Source: Tessaracoccus oleiagri (GTDB taxonomy: Bacteria > Actinomycetota > Actinomycetes > Propionibacteriales > Propionibacteriaceae). Taken from it: 64,000 nt of DNA. Shown here piece after piece: positions 35,702-46,483 of the stretch. The number at the start of each line of letters is the position of its first letter. Position 1 is the stretch's first letter. The stretch lies in the NCBI RefSeq assembly GCF_900103275.1, contig NZ_FNGP01000001.1:744001-808000 (forward strand), written 5' to 3'. The notes under the pieces were generated by a model, which saw only the letters and a program-made list of their open reading frames with translations, was not told the origin of the DNA and did no database searches. The position numbers were made by a program, and so were the translations under genes.

Positions 35702-36523
35702 ATGCGCGAACGCAAGGACATCGTCGCCTGGTTGACGGACATGGACGGGGTGCTCGTCCACGAGAACCACCCCCTTCCCGGGGCACAGGAACTCATCGCC
35801 CAGTGGAACCGGAACGGCACCGAGTACCTGGTGCTCACCAACAACTCCATCTACACCCCGCGCGACCTCGTCGCCCGCCTCCGGGCGTCCGGGCTCGACG
35901 TGCCCGAGAACCGCATCTGGACCTCCGCCCTGGCCACGGCCGACTTCCTCGCCTCCCAGAAGCCCGCCGGCTCCGCGTACGTGATCGGCGAGGCCGGGAT
36001 CATCACCGCCCTCCACGAGCGCGGCTACATCATGACCGACCGCGACCCCGACTTCGTCGTCATCGGGGAGACCCGCACCTACTCGTTCGAGCAGATCACG
36101 ACGGCCATCCGCCTCATCGCGGCGGGCGCCCGGTTCATCGCCACCAACCCCGACCCCACCGGCCCCAGCGCCGACGGCATCCTCCCCGCCACCGGCGCCA
36201 TCGCCGCGCTCGTCACCGCCGCGACGGGTCGCAAGCCGTACATCGTCGGCAAGCCGAACCCGATGATGTTCCGGTCCGCGCTCAACCGGATCGGCGCCCA
36301 CTCCGAGACCACCGGCATGATCGGCGACCGCATGGACACCGACATCGTCGCCGGCATGGAGGCGGGGCTGCACACCGTGCTGGTCCTCACCGGCATCTCC
36401 ACCCGGCAGAACATCGAGGTGTTCCCGTTCCGGGCCACCGAGGTCCTCGAGGGCGTGTTCGAGCTCGTCGACGGGTGGACGCCCGACCTCAACGGCGACG
36501 TGGAAGCGCCCGAACTGCCCTGA
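35702..36523 (+). CDS. HAD-superfamily subclass IIA phosphatase (NagD-like)
   Basis: A 273-residue enzyme with all HAD motifs: [12 protein letters not shown] (motif I, nucleophile Asp near residue 14), LVLTNNS (motif II), VGKPNPMMF with the motif III Lys, and [20 protein letters not shown] (motif IV). The large cap between motifs II and III marks subclass IIA, which includes NagD and p-nitrophenyl/phosphoglycolate-type phosphatases. Likely a cytoplasmic sugar- or nucleotide-phosphate phosphatase with broad range; the physiological substrate is unknown. Confidence 0.9.
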   Translation: MRERKDIVAWLTDMDGVLVHENHPLPGAQELIAQWNRNGTEYLVLTNNSIYTPRDLVARLRASGLDVPENRIWTSALATADFLASQKPAGSAYVIGEAGIITALHERGYIMTDRDPDFVVIGETRTYSFEQITTAIRLIAAGARFIATNPDPTGPSADGILPATGAIAALVTAATGRKPYIVGKPNPMMFRSALNRIGAHSETTGMIGDRMDTDIVAGMEAGLHTVLVLTGISTRQNIEVFPFRATEVLEGVFELVDGWTPDLNGDVEAPELP

Positions 36524-36540
36524 GGCCGCGCCGCCCGACT

Positions 36541-36546
36541 TAGACT
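36541..36546 (+). promoter_or_regulatory. -10 box for leaderless MDMPI-like transcript
   Basis: TAGACT, 5 nt, then ATG 36552, in a 28-bp gap after the HAD gene. Confidence 0.5.
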
Positions 36547-36551
36547 GAGGC

Positions 36552-37169
36552 ATGGACACGAGCAGCGATGTCGTGGAACGTTTCGCGCAGGCCGCCCGCT
36601 GGGCCAGCGAGGTCGTCGGCCGTCTCGCCGACGCGGACTGGTCCGGCCCCGGGCTGGGCGAGTGGGACCTTCGGGCGCTCGTGGGGCACACGAGCCGCTC
36701 GCTGATCACCGTCGACACCTACCTGGACCGGCCCGCGGAGGCCGAGGTCGTCACCTCCGCCGCCGACTACTACCTGGCCGTCGACTCCCTCGGGCCGTCG
36801 GAGGCCGTCACGGAGCGCGGCAGGAAGGCGGGGGAGGCGCTCGGTGACGACCCGCCGTCGGCGTTCGACGACCTCGTCGAGCGCGTCATCCCGCGCGTCG
36901 AGGGCGCCGGGGACCCGCTGATCGAGACCATCGCGGGCGGCATGCGGCTGCAGGTCTACCTGGAGTCGCGCATCTTCGAACTGGTGGTGCACGGACTCGA
37001 CATCTGCGCGGCGGCCGGCGTCGACTCGGTGCCGCCGGAGGCACCGCTGCGCAGCGCCATGCACCTCGCCGTAGACCTGTCGGTCCTCTGGGGAACCGCC
37101 CCGGAACTCCTCCTCGCGCTCACCGGCCGCGCCCGGCTGCGGGAGGGCTTCACCGTCCTGTCGGGCTAG
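36552..37169 (+). CDS. Maleylpyruvate isomerase/DinB-like mycothiol-dependent family protein
   Basis: A 205-residue four-helix-bundle protein. GLGEWDLRALVGHTSRSL carries the first metal-ligand His typical of the MDMPI N-terminal domain, and ELVVHGLDICAAAGV supplies the second. Actinobacterial members often use mycothiol, but the reaction here is not determinable. Its stop codon overlaps the stop of the convergent rhomboid-like gene by 4 bp at a shared CTAG. Confidence 0.78.
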   Translation: MDTSSDVVERFAQAARWASEVVGRLADADWSGPGLGEWDLRALVGHTSRSLITVDTYLDRPAEAEVVTSAADYYLAVDSLGPSEAVTERGRKAGEALGDDPPSAFDDLVERVIPRVEGAGDPLIETIAGGMRLQVYLESRIFELVVHGLDICAAAGVDSVPPEAPLRSAMHLAVDLSVLWGTAPELLLALTGRARLREGFTVLSG

Positions 37170-38008
37170 CCGCGGCGGCGCCGTCGCAGCTTCTCGAGCT
37201 CGTCGCGCTCGCGCTTGCTGAGGCCGTCGAGCCCGACCGCGCTGATCCGCTCCAGCAGCTGGTCCATCCGCTCCTCGTCGGTGAGGTGGTGGTGGCGACG
37301 GTGCTCGCGCATCGGCCGCGGAGCCATGTCCTCCGGGCCCCGTGGACGGCGGCGGCCGCCACGTCGGCCACTGCGACGCGAGCCGGGGATCCAGGAGATG
37401 TCGGCGAGCAGCCCCAGCCGCTTCGCGGCCATCGCGACGAGCAGCAGCCCCAACGCGAGCCCCACCAGCGCGCCCCATGCGGCGCTGGCCAGCATCGTGA
37501 GCACCTGCAGGCCAAGGAAGAACGCGCCCACCACCCAGGCGGGGATGTTGAAGAAGAAGCGTCGGTGCGGGTTGTCCGCGATCCACAGCAGGAGCACGAC
37601 GAACTCGATCTGGTCGATGCCCATCAGGGCCGTCGACCCGGGCAGCAGCAGGCCCACCAGGCCCATCGAGACCGTGAGCGCCGCCCAGATCTCGACGTAG
37701 AGCCGCAGCATCCGGTCGCGGCCAAGCGTGTTCTCCAGGCTCGTGCCGAAGTACCACAGCAGCAGGAACGTGAGCAGCGTCCAGAACGACAGGTAGTTCG
37801 CCAGCGGCCACGTGAACAGCCGCCACACCTCCGCCTGCAGGAGCAGCTGCGGCTCGAAGTAGAGGGCGCGCCCGATGGTGGGCGAGAAGAGGCTGACGAC
37901 GAGGCCCGCGAAGGCCAGGAACAGCACCAGCATGGTGGACGTGACGTCCAGGCGGCCGATGCGGAACCAGGCGTCCCCCTGGGCGCGAGGTTCGAACAAG
38001 TTACTCAC
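37166..38008 (-). CDS. Rhomboid-like membrane protein lacking the catalytic serine
   Basis: A 280-residue protein with six helices in rhomboid order: L1-loop-like EVWRLFTWPL, then WYFGTSLENTLG, and a C-terminal tail ending in LSKRERDELEKLRRRRRG as in many bacterial rhomboids. The GxSG nucleophile motif is absent (the helix-4 region reads GSTALMGIDQ) and no catalytic His follows in helix 6, so it is likely a pseudoprotease or derlin-like adaptor. A His-rich stretch (REHRRHHH) lies in the tail. The GTG start has TACCCT 6 nt upstream. Confidence 0.78.
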   Translation of the reverse strand: MSNLFEPRAQGDAWFRIGRLDVTSTMLVLFLAFAGLVVSLFSPTIGRALYFEPQLLLQAEVWRLFTWPLANYLSFWTLLTFLLLWYFGTSLENTLGRDRMLRLYVEIWAALTVSMGLVGLLLPGSTALMGIDQIEFVVLLLWIADNPHRRFFFNIPAWVVGAFFLGLQVLTMLASAAWGALVGLALGLLLVAMAAKRLGLLADISWIPGSRRSGRRGGRRRPRGPEDMAPRPMREHRRHHHLTDEERMDQLLERISAVGLDGLSKRERDELEKLRRRRRG

Positions 38009-38014
38009 GCCCCA

Positions 38015-38020
38015 AGGGTA
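38015..38020 (-). promoter_or_regulatory. -10 box for leaderless rhomboid-like transcript
   Basis: TACCCT on the minus strand, 6 nt before the GTG at 38008. Confidence 0.5.
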
Positions 38021-38029
38021 CGTGGGCGG

Positions 38030-38590
38030 TCAGCGCGCGTCAGCCCGATTGACGCGCTCGATGAGCTCCTTGAACGCCTGCAGGTACGCGACGAGGAACG
38101 CCCGGGTCTCCTCGTTGGTCACGTCGCCGTCCTCCGTGAAGAGCCCGGGTACGGACTGGATGAAGCCCTCCGGCTGGCCCAGTTGCGGCGCGGCGAAGTG
38201 GGTGAGGATCGACTTGAGGTGCTGCTGGGCGATCGCGGCGCTGATGGGCCCCGACGAGGTGCCGAGCACCGCCGTCGGCTTTCCCGTGAAGGAGTTCTGC
38301 CCCCACGGCCGCGACGCCCAGTCGAGCGCGTTCTTCAGGTAGCCGGGGATCGAGCGGCTGTACTCCGGGGTGACGATGATGACGCCGTCGACGTCGGCGA
38401 TGGCCTGCTTGAAGTCGCGGGCGACCTGCGGGTAGTCCGGGTCCGCGTCGGGGGTGTAGAAGGGCAGCTCGTCGATGCGGATCTCGTGCAACTCGATGTC
38501 CGCGGGGGCGACGCGCTCCAGCGCCTTCGCGAGCCGGCGGTTGATGGAGGTGCTGGAGAGGCTGCCGACGATGTAACCGATCCTGGTCAT
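38030..38590 (-). CDS. NAD(P)H-dependent FMN reductase (flavodoxin-like)
   Basis: A 186-residue flavodoxin-fold enzyme: GYIVGSLSSTSINRRLAKAL binds the FMN phosphate, TPEYSRSIPGYLKNALDW is the conserved flavin/dimer loop, and VLGTSSG follows. It would reduce FMN, quinones or azo compounds using NAD(P)H. GAGGAG precedes the ATG. It lies upstream of the rhomboid-like gene and divergent from the cytidylate kinase-like gene. Confidence 0.88.
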   Translation of the reverse strand: MTRIGYIVGSLSSTSINRRLAKALERVAPADIELHEIRIDELPFYTPDADPDYPQVARDFKQAIADVDGVIIVTPEYSRSIPGYLKNALDWASRPWGQNSFTGKPTAVLGTSSGPISAAIAQQHLKSILTHFAAPQLGQPEGFIQSVPGLFTEDGDVTNEETRAFLVAYLQAFKELIERVNRADAR

Positions 38591-38772
38591 GGTGATCTCC
38601 TCGTGTGCGCGGGTCGTGTCGTTGCCCCCAGTGTCTCCCTCCGCGGGGCCGTGGGGACCCGTCGGCGGGGAAAAGGCCGCACGGAAAGGCTTGTCCAGAC
38701 ATATTGGGGGGTTCCGCTCCCGCGCGGGTCGGCGCTTGGTAACTTTTAGACAACCCAGGGAAGGGGACGCAA

Positions 38773-39414
38773 ATGACTGCCATCACCATCTCGCGCAAGC
38801 ACGGCAGCTTGGGCGGTCCGGTCGCCGAGAAGGTCGCCGAGCAACTCGGGTGGAAGTACGTCGACCGGTCGTTCATCAACAGGGTGATCAGCGAGTACGG
38901 GCTGATCCGTCTCGGCGAGCTCTACGACACCCCGCCGAAGCTCCGGGACCTGTTCGACCAGGACACCCAGTGGACCATCGAGTGGATGACCCGCGCGGTC
39001 GAGACGCTCGCAGTGCGCTACGACGTGGTCATCGTCGGCCGCGGCGGCTTCGCGGCGCTCAAGGACTACTCCGACGTGTTCAACGTGCTCGTCACCGCGC
39101 CCGAGGACGTCCGCATCCAGCGCACGATGGAGGACGAGGGCATCTCGGAGGAGAAGGCCCGCAAGCGCGTGGAGCGCGACAGCTTCACCAAGACCCGCTT
39201 CGTCCGCCGCTACTACGGCGAGAACTGGGCCGACGAGAGCAACTACGACCTGGTGGTCGACACCGCTGAGCTCTCCGTCGACGACGCCGTGACCCGCATC
39301 GTCGAGGCGGCGAAGGAGCACTTCGCCACGGCGCAGGGCCCGAAGGCCGCCGACGCCAAGGTCGACCCCCTGCTGCTGGAGACGATCGAGCAGCAGTTCG
39401 CCCGCCAGCGCTGA
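38773..39414 (+). CDS. Cytidylate kinase-like family protein
   Basis: A 213-residue P-loop NMP-kinase-type protein of the cytidylate kinase-like group (PF13189): ITISRKHGSLGGPVAEKVAEQL is the modified P-loop, YVDRSFINRV follows, VVIVGRGGFAAL is the Walker-B-side strand, and DSFTKTRFVRRYYGENW the lid. The P-loop replaces the usual GxxGxGKGT, so true CMP kinase activity is uncertain. AAGGGG lies before the ATG. It is the last gene before gyrB, separated from it by a hairpin. Confidence 0.82.
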   Translation: MTAITISRKHGSLGGPVAEKVAEQLGWKYVDRSFINRVISEYGLIRLGELYDTPPKLRDLFDQDTQWTIEWMTRAVETLAVRYDVVIVGRGGFAALKDYSDVFNVLVTAPEDVRIQRTMEDEGISEEKARKRVERDSFTKTRFVRRYYGENWADESNYDLVVDTAELSVDDAVTRIVEAAKEHFATAQGPKAADAKVDPLLLETIEQQFARQR

Positions 39415-39421
39415 GCACCGC

Positions 39422-39459
39422 GGCCCGCCAAGGTCCCGATTTGGGCGCTTTGGCGGGCC
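39422..39459 (+). terminator. Hairpin between the cytidylate kinase-like gene and gyrB
   Basis: Stem GGCCCGCCAA/TTGGCGGGCC (10 bp) around a loop containing GGTCCCGATTTGGGCGCT, which can add an inner pairing. It begins 8 nt after the stop codon, isolating gyrB as its own unit. Confidence 0.65.
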
Positions 39460-39576
39460 CGACCCGTCCCATGTGGTCGGATGCCGCCCCCCACTTCCAT
39501 CGCGCCAGAGACGCCTTCTCGCTCCGTATGACGGATTCGCCCTGTGCCGGATGCCCGGTTACGTGGTCCGGAGGGG

Positions 39577-39609
39577 TAGAATCGAGGTTGGCCGTCGTTC
39601 GAGACGGCC
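39577..39609 (+). promoter_or_regulatory. gyrB promoter -10 box and leader hairpin
   Basis: TAGAAT (39577-39582) is the best -10 box in the 215-bp gap; no clear -35 is seen. The transcript would begin near 39589 and open with a perfect 7-bp hairpin, GGCCGTC-GTTCGA-GACGGCC (39590-39609), 8 nt before the GAGGAG ribosome site. The -35-poor promoter is typical of supercoiling-sensitive gyr promoters; a role for the leader hairpin is inferred. Confidence 0.5.
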
Positions 39610-39629
39610 GAGTCATGTGAGGAGCGCGT

Positions 39630-41675
<2,046 letters not shown>

Positions 41676-41691
41676 GGACCAACAGAGAACT

Positions 41692-44334
41692 ATGGCTGAC
41701 GAAGAGATTCCCGAAGAAGCCCTCAACGACGACCTGCAGGCCGGCGGCCACGGGCGCGTCGACGCGATCGAGCTCGAGGACGAGATCCAGAAGTCGTACC
41801 TCGACTACGCCATGAGCGTGATCGTCGGGCGCGCGCTGCCCGACGTGCGCGACGGGCTCAAGCCGGTGCACCGTCGCGTGCTCTACGCCATGTGGGACGG
41901 CGGCTACCGCCCCGACCGCGGCTGGAACAAGTGCTCCCGCGTCGTGGGCGAGGTCATGGGCCTCTACCACCCGCACGGCGACAGCGCGATCTACGACGCC
42001 CTCGTGCGCCTCGCGCAGCCGTGGGCGATGCGGCTCCCGCTCATCGCGGGGCAGGGCAACTTCGGTTCCCAGGGCAACGACAAGGCCGCCGCCATGCGGT
42101 ACACCGAGTGCAAGATGGCGCAGCCGGCTGCGGAGATGGTCCGCGAGATCGAGCAGAACACCGTCGACTTCAAGCCCAACTACGACAACCGCGAGATGGA
42201 GCCGACGGTGCTCCCCTCCCGGTTCCCGAACCTGCTGGTCAACGGCTCGACGGGCATCGCGGTGGGCATGGCCACCAACATCCCCACGCACAACCTCCGC
42301 GAGGTCGGCGCGGCCGCGCAGTGGGCGCTCGAGCACCCGGACGCCAAGCCCGAGGAGCTCCTCGAGGCCGCGATGCAGCACATCCAGGGCCCCGACTTCC
42401 CGGGCGGCGGCCTCATCGTCGGCCGCCAGGGCATCGAGGACGCGTACCGGACCGGCCGGGGCTCGGTCGTGATGCGCGCGATCATCGACATCGAGGAGGA
42501 CGACAAGGGCCGCACCCAGCTCGTCGTCACCGAACTGCCGTACATGACCAACCCCGACGCGCTCGCGCAGCGCATCGCCGACCTGGTCAACGCCGGCAAG
42601 CTCACCGGCATCTCCGACATCCGCGACGACTCGTCCGCGCGCACCGGCCAGCGACTCGTCATCCAGCTGAAGCGCGACGCCCAGCCGCGCGTCGTGATGA
42701 ACAACCTGTACAAGCACACCGCGCTGCAGGACACGTTCGGCTGCAACATGCTGGCCATCGTCGACGACGTGCCCCGCACGCTGCGCCTCGACCAGTTCAT
42801 CTCCCTGTGGATCAAGCACCAGCTCGACGTCATCCGTCGCCGGACCCAGTTCCAGCTCGACGACGCCGAGAAGCGCGCGCACATCTACCGCGGCCTGGTG
42901 AAGGCGCTCGACAAGCTCGACGAGGTCATCGCGCTCATCCGCCGGTCGCCGAACTCCGACGAGGCCCGCACCGGCCTGATGGCGCTCCTCGACATCGACC
43001 AGCTCCAGGCCAACGCCATCCTCGACATGCAGCTCCGCCGCCTCGCCGCCCTCGAGCGGCAGGAGACGATGGACCGGCTCGCCGCGCTCGAGGCGAAGAT
43101 CGCCGACCTCAAGGACATCCTCGCCAACGAGATGCGCCAGCGGTCGATCATCTCCGCCGAGCTCGCGGAGATCGTCGAGAAGTACGGCGACGAGCGACGC
43201 ACCCGCATCATCGCAGCGGAGGGCGACTTCTCGGAGGAGGACTTCATCCCCGACGAGGACGTCGTCGTCACCATCACTTACGGCGGCTACGTCAAGCGCA
43301 CCCGGGCGGACCAGTACCGCGCCCAGAAGCGCGGCGGCCGCGGCGTCCGAGGTGCCGCGCTGCGGGCCGACGACGAGGTGCAGCACCTGTTCACCGCCAC
43401 CAACCACCAGTGGCTGCTGTTCTTCACGAACTTCGGCCGCGTCTACCGGATCAAGGCCTGGCAGCTGCCGGAGGCGGGCCGCGACGCGAAGGGCAGCCAC
43501 GTCGTCGGGCTGCTGACGTTCCTGCCCGACGAGCGGATCGCCCAGGTGCTGAAGCTGAAGTCGTACGACGACGCGCCCTACCTGCTGCTCGCGACGAAGA
43601 AGGGCCTCGTCAAGAAGACCGCCCTCACCGCGTACGACTCGCCGCGCTCCGCCGGCATCATCGCGATCAACTTCCGCGAGGAGTCCGACGAGCTCATCGG
43701 CGCCCAGGTGTGCTCGGAGGAGGACGACGTCCTGCTCATCTCGAAGAAGGGGCAGGCGATCCGCTTCCAGGCCTCCGACGAGCAGCTCCGCCCCATGGGC
43801 CGCGCCACCTCGGGCGTCACCGGCATGCGGTTCCGCACCGTCGGCGGCGAGTCCGACGAGCTGCTCAGCCTCTCGATCCTGCCCGCGGGCGGCGAGGAGG
43901 AGGAGCGCTTCGTCTTCACCGTCACCGACGGCGGCTACGCCAAGCGCACCCGGGTCAGCGAGTACCGTCGCCAGGGCCGCGGCGGCCTCGGCATCAAGGC
44001 CATGAAGCTCGTCGAGGACCGCGGAGAGCTGGTGGGCGGCATCATCGTCGAGGAGACCGACGAGGTCATCGCCATCAAGCACTCCGGCCAGATCACCCGG
44101 TCGTCCGTCTCCGAGGTGCCCGTCAAGGGCCGCGACACCATGGGCGTGAAGTTCGTGGGCGTGCGCGGGGACGACGCCGTGAGCGTCATCGCGCTCTACC
44201 CTGAGTCCGAGGAAGCCGAGGCGGCGCTCGAAGCCGAAATTTCCGTGGACGCCGACGCGGAAGCTTCGGAGTCCGACGCTGCTGCCGATACCGTAGGGGT
44301 GACGGACGCGATCGAGGAGGAAACCGATGAGTGA
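41692..44334 (+). CDS. gyrA: DNA gyrase subunit A
   Basis: An 880-residue subunit that cuts and rejoins DNA. The catalytic Tyr is 137 (AAAMRYTE). The quinolone region [14 protein letters not shown] has Ser98 and Asp102, the positions of Escherichia coli Ser83 and Asp87, so the common resistance changes are absent and the Ser differs from the Ala typical of mycobacteria. The GyrA box is QKRGGRG near residue 543, confirming gyrase over topoisomerase IV. Six beta-pinwheel blades follow, then an acidic tail of about 40 residues ending EEETDE. The stop overlaps the next gene by 8 nt. Confidence 0.97.
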   Translation: MADEEIPEEALNDDLQAGGHGRVDAIELEDEIQKSYLDYAMSVIVGRALPDVRDGLKPVHRRVLYAMWDGGYRPDRGWNKCSRVVGEVMGLYHPHGDSAIYDALVRLAQPWAMRLPLIAGQGNFGSQGNDKAAAMRYTECKMAQPAAEMVREIEQNTVDFKPNYDNREMEPTVLPSRFPNLLVNGSTGIAVGMATNIPTHNLREVGAAAQWALEHPDAKPEELLEAAMQHIQGPDFPGGGLIVGRQGIEDAYRTGRGSVVMRAIIDIEEDDKGRTQLVVTELPYMTNPDALAQRIADLVNAGKLTGISDIRDDSSARTGQRLVIQLKRDAQPRVVMNNLYKHTALQDTFGCNMLAIVDDVPRTLRLDQFISLWIKHQLDVIRRRTQFQLDDAEKRAHIYRGLVKALDKLDEVIALIRRSPNSDEARTGLMALLDIDQLQANAILDMQLRRLAALERQETMDRLAALEAKIADLKDILANEMRQRSIISAELAEIVEKYGDERRTRIIAAEGDFSEEDFIPDEDVVVTITYGGYVKRTRADQYRAQKRGGRGVRGAALRADDEVQHLFTATNHQWLLFFTNFGRVYRIKAWQLPEAGRDAKGSHVVGLLTFLPDERIAQVLKLKSYDDAPYLLLATKKGLVKKTALTAYDSPRSAGIIAINFREESDELIGAQVCSEEDDVLLISKKGQAIRFQASDEQLRPMGRATSGVTGMRFRTVGGESDELLSLSILPAGGEEEERFVFTVTDGGYAKRTRVSEYRRQGRGGLGIKAMKLVEDRGELVGGIIVEETDEVIAIKHSGQITRSSVSEVPVKGRDTMGVKFVGVRGDDAVSVIALYPESEEAEAALEAEISVDADAEASESDAAADTVGVTDAIEEETDE

Positions 44335-45145
44335 TGCGCCGCGCTGGCCTGGCGCCAACGGGTCCCCCGGCCTCGACTTCTCGCGTTCCGACGCGCCCCA
44401 ACCCGGCCGGACGAGCGCCCCGGGTGCCCCATCGGCGGACTCCCTCGACGCCACCAACGCCATCCCGAAGGTATCGGCCACCAAGCCGCCGTCGCTCGCG
44501 GAGCGGGTCGGCTTCGGGGCCGGCACCGGCGAGGCCGCGGCCAACCCGTCGCTGAAGAGCGCGGACGACTGGGAACTCGACAGCATCACGCGGCAGCCGA
44601 GCCCCAAGCCGGGGCCGGCGTACGAGGCGAAGTCGGCCGACGTGTCCGCCCCCGCCCGGGCCGCGGTGACCCCGTCGGCGATTCCCGCGGCGGCGCCCGC
44701 CCAGTCGGCCGCCACGCCGTCGCGTGTCGCGAAGCTGGACGACAGCAGCCCGCTGCCCGCCCGCGGCATGCGCCGCACGCGCAAGGCGCGGCTGCGGCTG
44801 CACCGCATCGACCCCTGGTCGGTGATGAAGACCGCGTTCCTGTTCTCCATCGCGTTCGGCGTGATGATCGTCGCCGCGGTCGCGGTCCTGTGGTCGGTCT
44901 TCGCCGGCTCCGACGCCATGACCTACATCAACGACTTCGTGAACCGGATCATGGCCGACGACCAGGGCGGCGCCCGCTTCGACATCGCCAACTACCTCGG
45001 CTGGCAGCGCGTCCTCGGCCTCACCACGGTCCTGGCCGCCATCGACGTCGTGATCTTCACCGCGGTCGCCACCCTGTTCGCCTTCCTCTACAACCTCGCC
45101 GCCGTCATCATGGGCGGGCTGGAAGTGACGTTGGCGGAGGACTGA
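44327..45145 (+). CDS. DUF3566 membrane protein of the gyrase operon
   Basis: A 272-residue protein. The first 150 residues are low-complexity (Pro/Ala/Ser/Lys), then [20 protein letters not shown] leads into two membrane helices separated by an external segment; this C-terminal DUF3566 region follows gyrA in most actinobacteria (as in mycobacteria). Its function is not established. Overlap with gyrA by 8 nt indicates translational coupling. Its 3' flank carries the left CCTGCC array. Confidence 0.88.
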   Translation: MSDAPRWPGANGSPGLDFSRSDAPQPGRTSAPGAPSADSLDATNAIPKVSATKPPSLAERVGFGAGTGEAAANPSLKSADDWELDSITRQPSPKPGPAYEAKSADVSAPARAAVTPSAIPAAAPAQSAATPSRVAKLDDSSPLPARGMRRTRKARLRLHRIDPWSVMKTAFLFSIAFGVMIVAAVAVLWSVFAGSDAMTYINDFVNRIMADDQGGARFDIANYLGWQRVLGLTTVLAAIDVVIFTAVATLFAFLYNLAAVIMGGLEVTLAED

Positions 45146-45162
45146 TCCCCGGGGCTGGTTCA

Positions 45163-45287
45163 CCTGCCTCCGGTCGGGTTCACCTGCCTTCGGTCGGGTT
45201 CAACCTGCTTGGTTCGGCGGTTGGCCTGCGCCGCTCGGGGCCGCCTGCCTCCCTCAGGCTGACCTGCCCACCTTCGGAAAACCTGCC
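45163..45287 (+). repeat. Left CCTGCC array: seven units every 19-21 bp
   Basis: Cores CCTGC(C) start at 45163, 45183, 45204, 45225, 45244, 45263 and 45282, i.e. steps of 20, 21, 21, 19, 19 and 19 bp. Flanks are partly shared (for example GGTCGGGTTCACCTGCC around the second unit). The last core is the left arm of the hairpin at 45278-45303. It begins 18 nt after the DUF3566 stop. The mixed 19/20/21 steps break any reading frame, so this is not a peptide repeat. The last three units overlap the 3' end of the AbiEi-like gene on the other strand. Confidence 0.75.
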
Positions 45288-46213
45288 GGATCCGGCAGGT
45301 TTTTCGCATTTTGGCGGGCGCCTAGCTCGAGCGCCCTGCCGACGATGCGCTTCAGTTCCTGCGGGGAGTTGGCCACCTCCCAGTCCCAACGTACGAGCCA
45401 GAGCCCTAGACCGCGGATGCCTCCCTCTCGACGCTTCTCGTTCATGATCGCCTGTTCGGGTTTCTGGCCGGGTCGGAGCAACGCGCCGTACTTGATCGCG
45501 CCGTCCACCTCTCCGACGACGCCGTAGTCGCGCCAGAAGAAGTCGGCCCGCGCGACGAACTCGCCGTCGGCGTCGAAGAGCTCGGTCTGGAGTTCCGGCG
45601 TCGGCAGCCCTGCGATAGACATGTTGATGCGGCTGATGGACTCTGCCGGTGACTCGCTGCGGGCATCGGCGAACCGCAGCACACGCCGGGCCCTCCTCAG
45701 ACCGTGGAGCCGTGGATGCATAGCGAGCGCTGCGCCCAGTTCCGATCGGGAGATCCCCGCCGCCAGCGCGGCGTCGGCGGCGGATATGCCCCAGCCCAGC
45801 GGTTCGGTGCGGGCCACGTCGCACACCGTCCTGGCGAGCCCTGTGACCCGGACGTCGTCCACCTCGCCAATCTCGGCCTCGATGATGCGGGTGTTCCGGA
45901 CGAGCAGCTGTGGACTCTTGTCCCCGTGGCCCGGTGTGAGCCTCGTCATCGTCACACGGTCCAAGCTGGAGCGCTGGACCGGCAAACCATGCAGGACGGC
46001 CGCCGACGTGTGGCTGACGACGCTCGTCGGGTCGACCAGGCGGGTAGTCGCTCGGATGAGGGTGCGGTGACGCGTCAGCTCGTCGTCGAGGCGCTCGGCG
46101 GAGTACATGCTGTGGCGAAGTCGAGTGAGTTCACCGGAGTCGCAGAGCGCGGTGATGTCGTGCGGCGAGTGGCCCATGGCCAGGAGTTCGGCGTGCGAAA
46201 TCGTCGATGTCAT
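45254..46213 (-). CDS. AbiEi-like winged-helix/DUF559 endonuclease-fold protein
   Basis: A 319-residue protein. The N-terminal part (SHAELLAMGHSPHDITALC, GELTRLRHSMYSA) is an AbiEi-antitoxin-type winged helix, followed by the AbiEi C-terminal-like segment VVSHTSAAVLHGLPV. Residues from about 200 form a DUF559/Vsr-like nuclease fold: ARADFFWRDYGVVGEVDGAIKYG carries an Asp-Glu-x-Asp-Lys-type arrangement. No AbiEii toxin gene is adjacent. The start at 46213 is the best guess; ATG 46231 is possible and neither has a clear ribosome site. The last 15 residues are encoded by the repeat array and hairpin, so the natural C-terminus may have been replaced. Confidence 0.72.
   Translation of the reverse strand: MTSTISHAELLAMGHSPHDITALCDSGELTRLRHSMYSAERLDDELTRHRTLIRATTRLVDPTSVVSHTSAAVLHGLPVQRSSLDRVTMTRLTPGHGDKSPQLLVRNTRIIEAEIGEVDDVRVTGLARTVCDVARTEPLGWGISAADAALAAGISRSELGAALAMHPRLHGLRRARRVLRFADARSESPAESISRINMSIAGLPTPELQTELFDADGEFVARADFFWRDYGVVGEVDGAIKYGALLRPGQKPEQAIMNEKRREGGIRGLGLWLVRWDWEVANSPQELKRIVGRALELGARQNAKNLPDPAGFPKVGRSA
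45278..45303. terminator. 26-bp perfect palindromic terminator ending the left array
   Basis: AAAACCTGCCGGA and its exact complement TCCGGCAGGTTTT, followed by another T on the + strand. It is a textbook terminator for the gyrB-gyrA-DUF3566 transcript and contains the last CCTGCC unit. It lies inside the 3' end of the AbiEi-like frame on the minus strand. Confidence 0.8.
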
Positions 46214-46348
46214 GGTGCGAGTGCAGCCCATAGGAGTCGCATGCGGCATTGCGAACGCGACAGCTGTGGACAAATATGGCAGGTCAACCAGTCGACCTGT
46301 GGAGTGTGCACGTCGGCCCAACACAAGGGACCTGCCAGCTTTCGAAAA

Positions 46349-46368
46349 ACCAGCCGGATCCGGCAGGT
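46349..46368 (-). terminator. Hairpin ending the right array
   Basis: ACCAGCCGGATCCGGCAGGT, palindromic except for one pair, then TTTTT on the minus strand. It is the near copy of the left hairpin (shared GCCGGATCCGGC) and terminates the symporter transcript. Confidence 0.75.
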
Positions 46369-46475
46369 AAATCGAAGGCGGACAGGTCCCTTCGAGGCAG
46401 GCAGGCCAAGCTCAAGCCAGGCAGGCCAAGCCGAGGCTGGCAGGCCAAGCCCGTACTACGGCAGGTGAACCCGAC
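46362..46475 (-). repeat. Right CCTGCC array: six units every 19-21 bp, inverted relative to the left array
   Basis: On the + strand the cores read GGCAGG (one GACAGG), starting at 46362, 46381, 46400, 46420, 46439 and 46460; steps 19, 19, 20, 19 and 21. Three units share GGCAGGCCAAGC. The unit nearest the symporter carries GGCAGGTGAACCCGAC (46460-46475), the exact reverse complement of 45173-45188 in the left array. It lies directly after the symporter stop and ends in the hairpin at 46349-46368. Confidence 0.75.
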
Positions 46476-46483
46476 GGGGGAGG

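Noticed and set aside
45254-46213. A complete AbiE toxin-antitoxin pair
   Set aside because: No nucleotidyltransferase (AbiEii-type) gene is adjacent on either side; only the antitoxin-like/nuclease-fold gene is present.
45163-46475. CRISPR array interpretation of the periodic repeats
   Set aside because: The constant part is only 6 bp, spacers are about 13 bp and partly conserved, and no cas gene is present.
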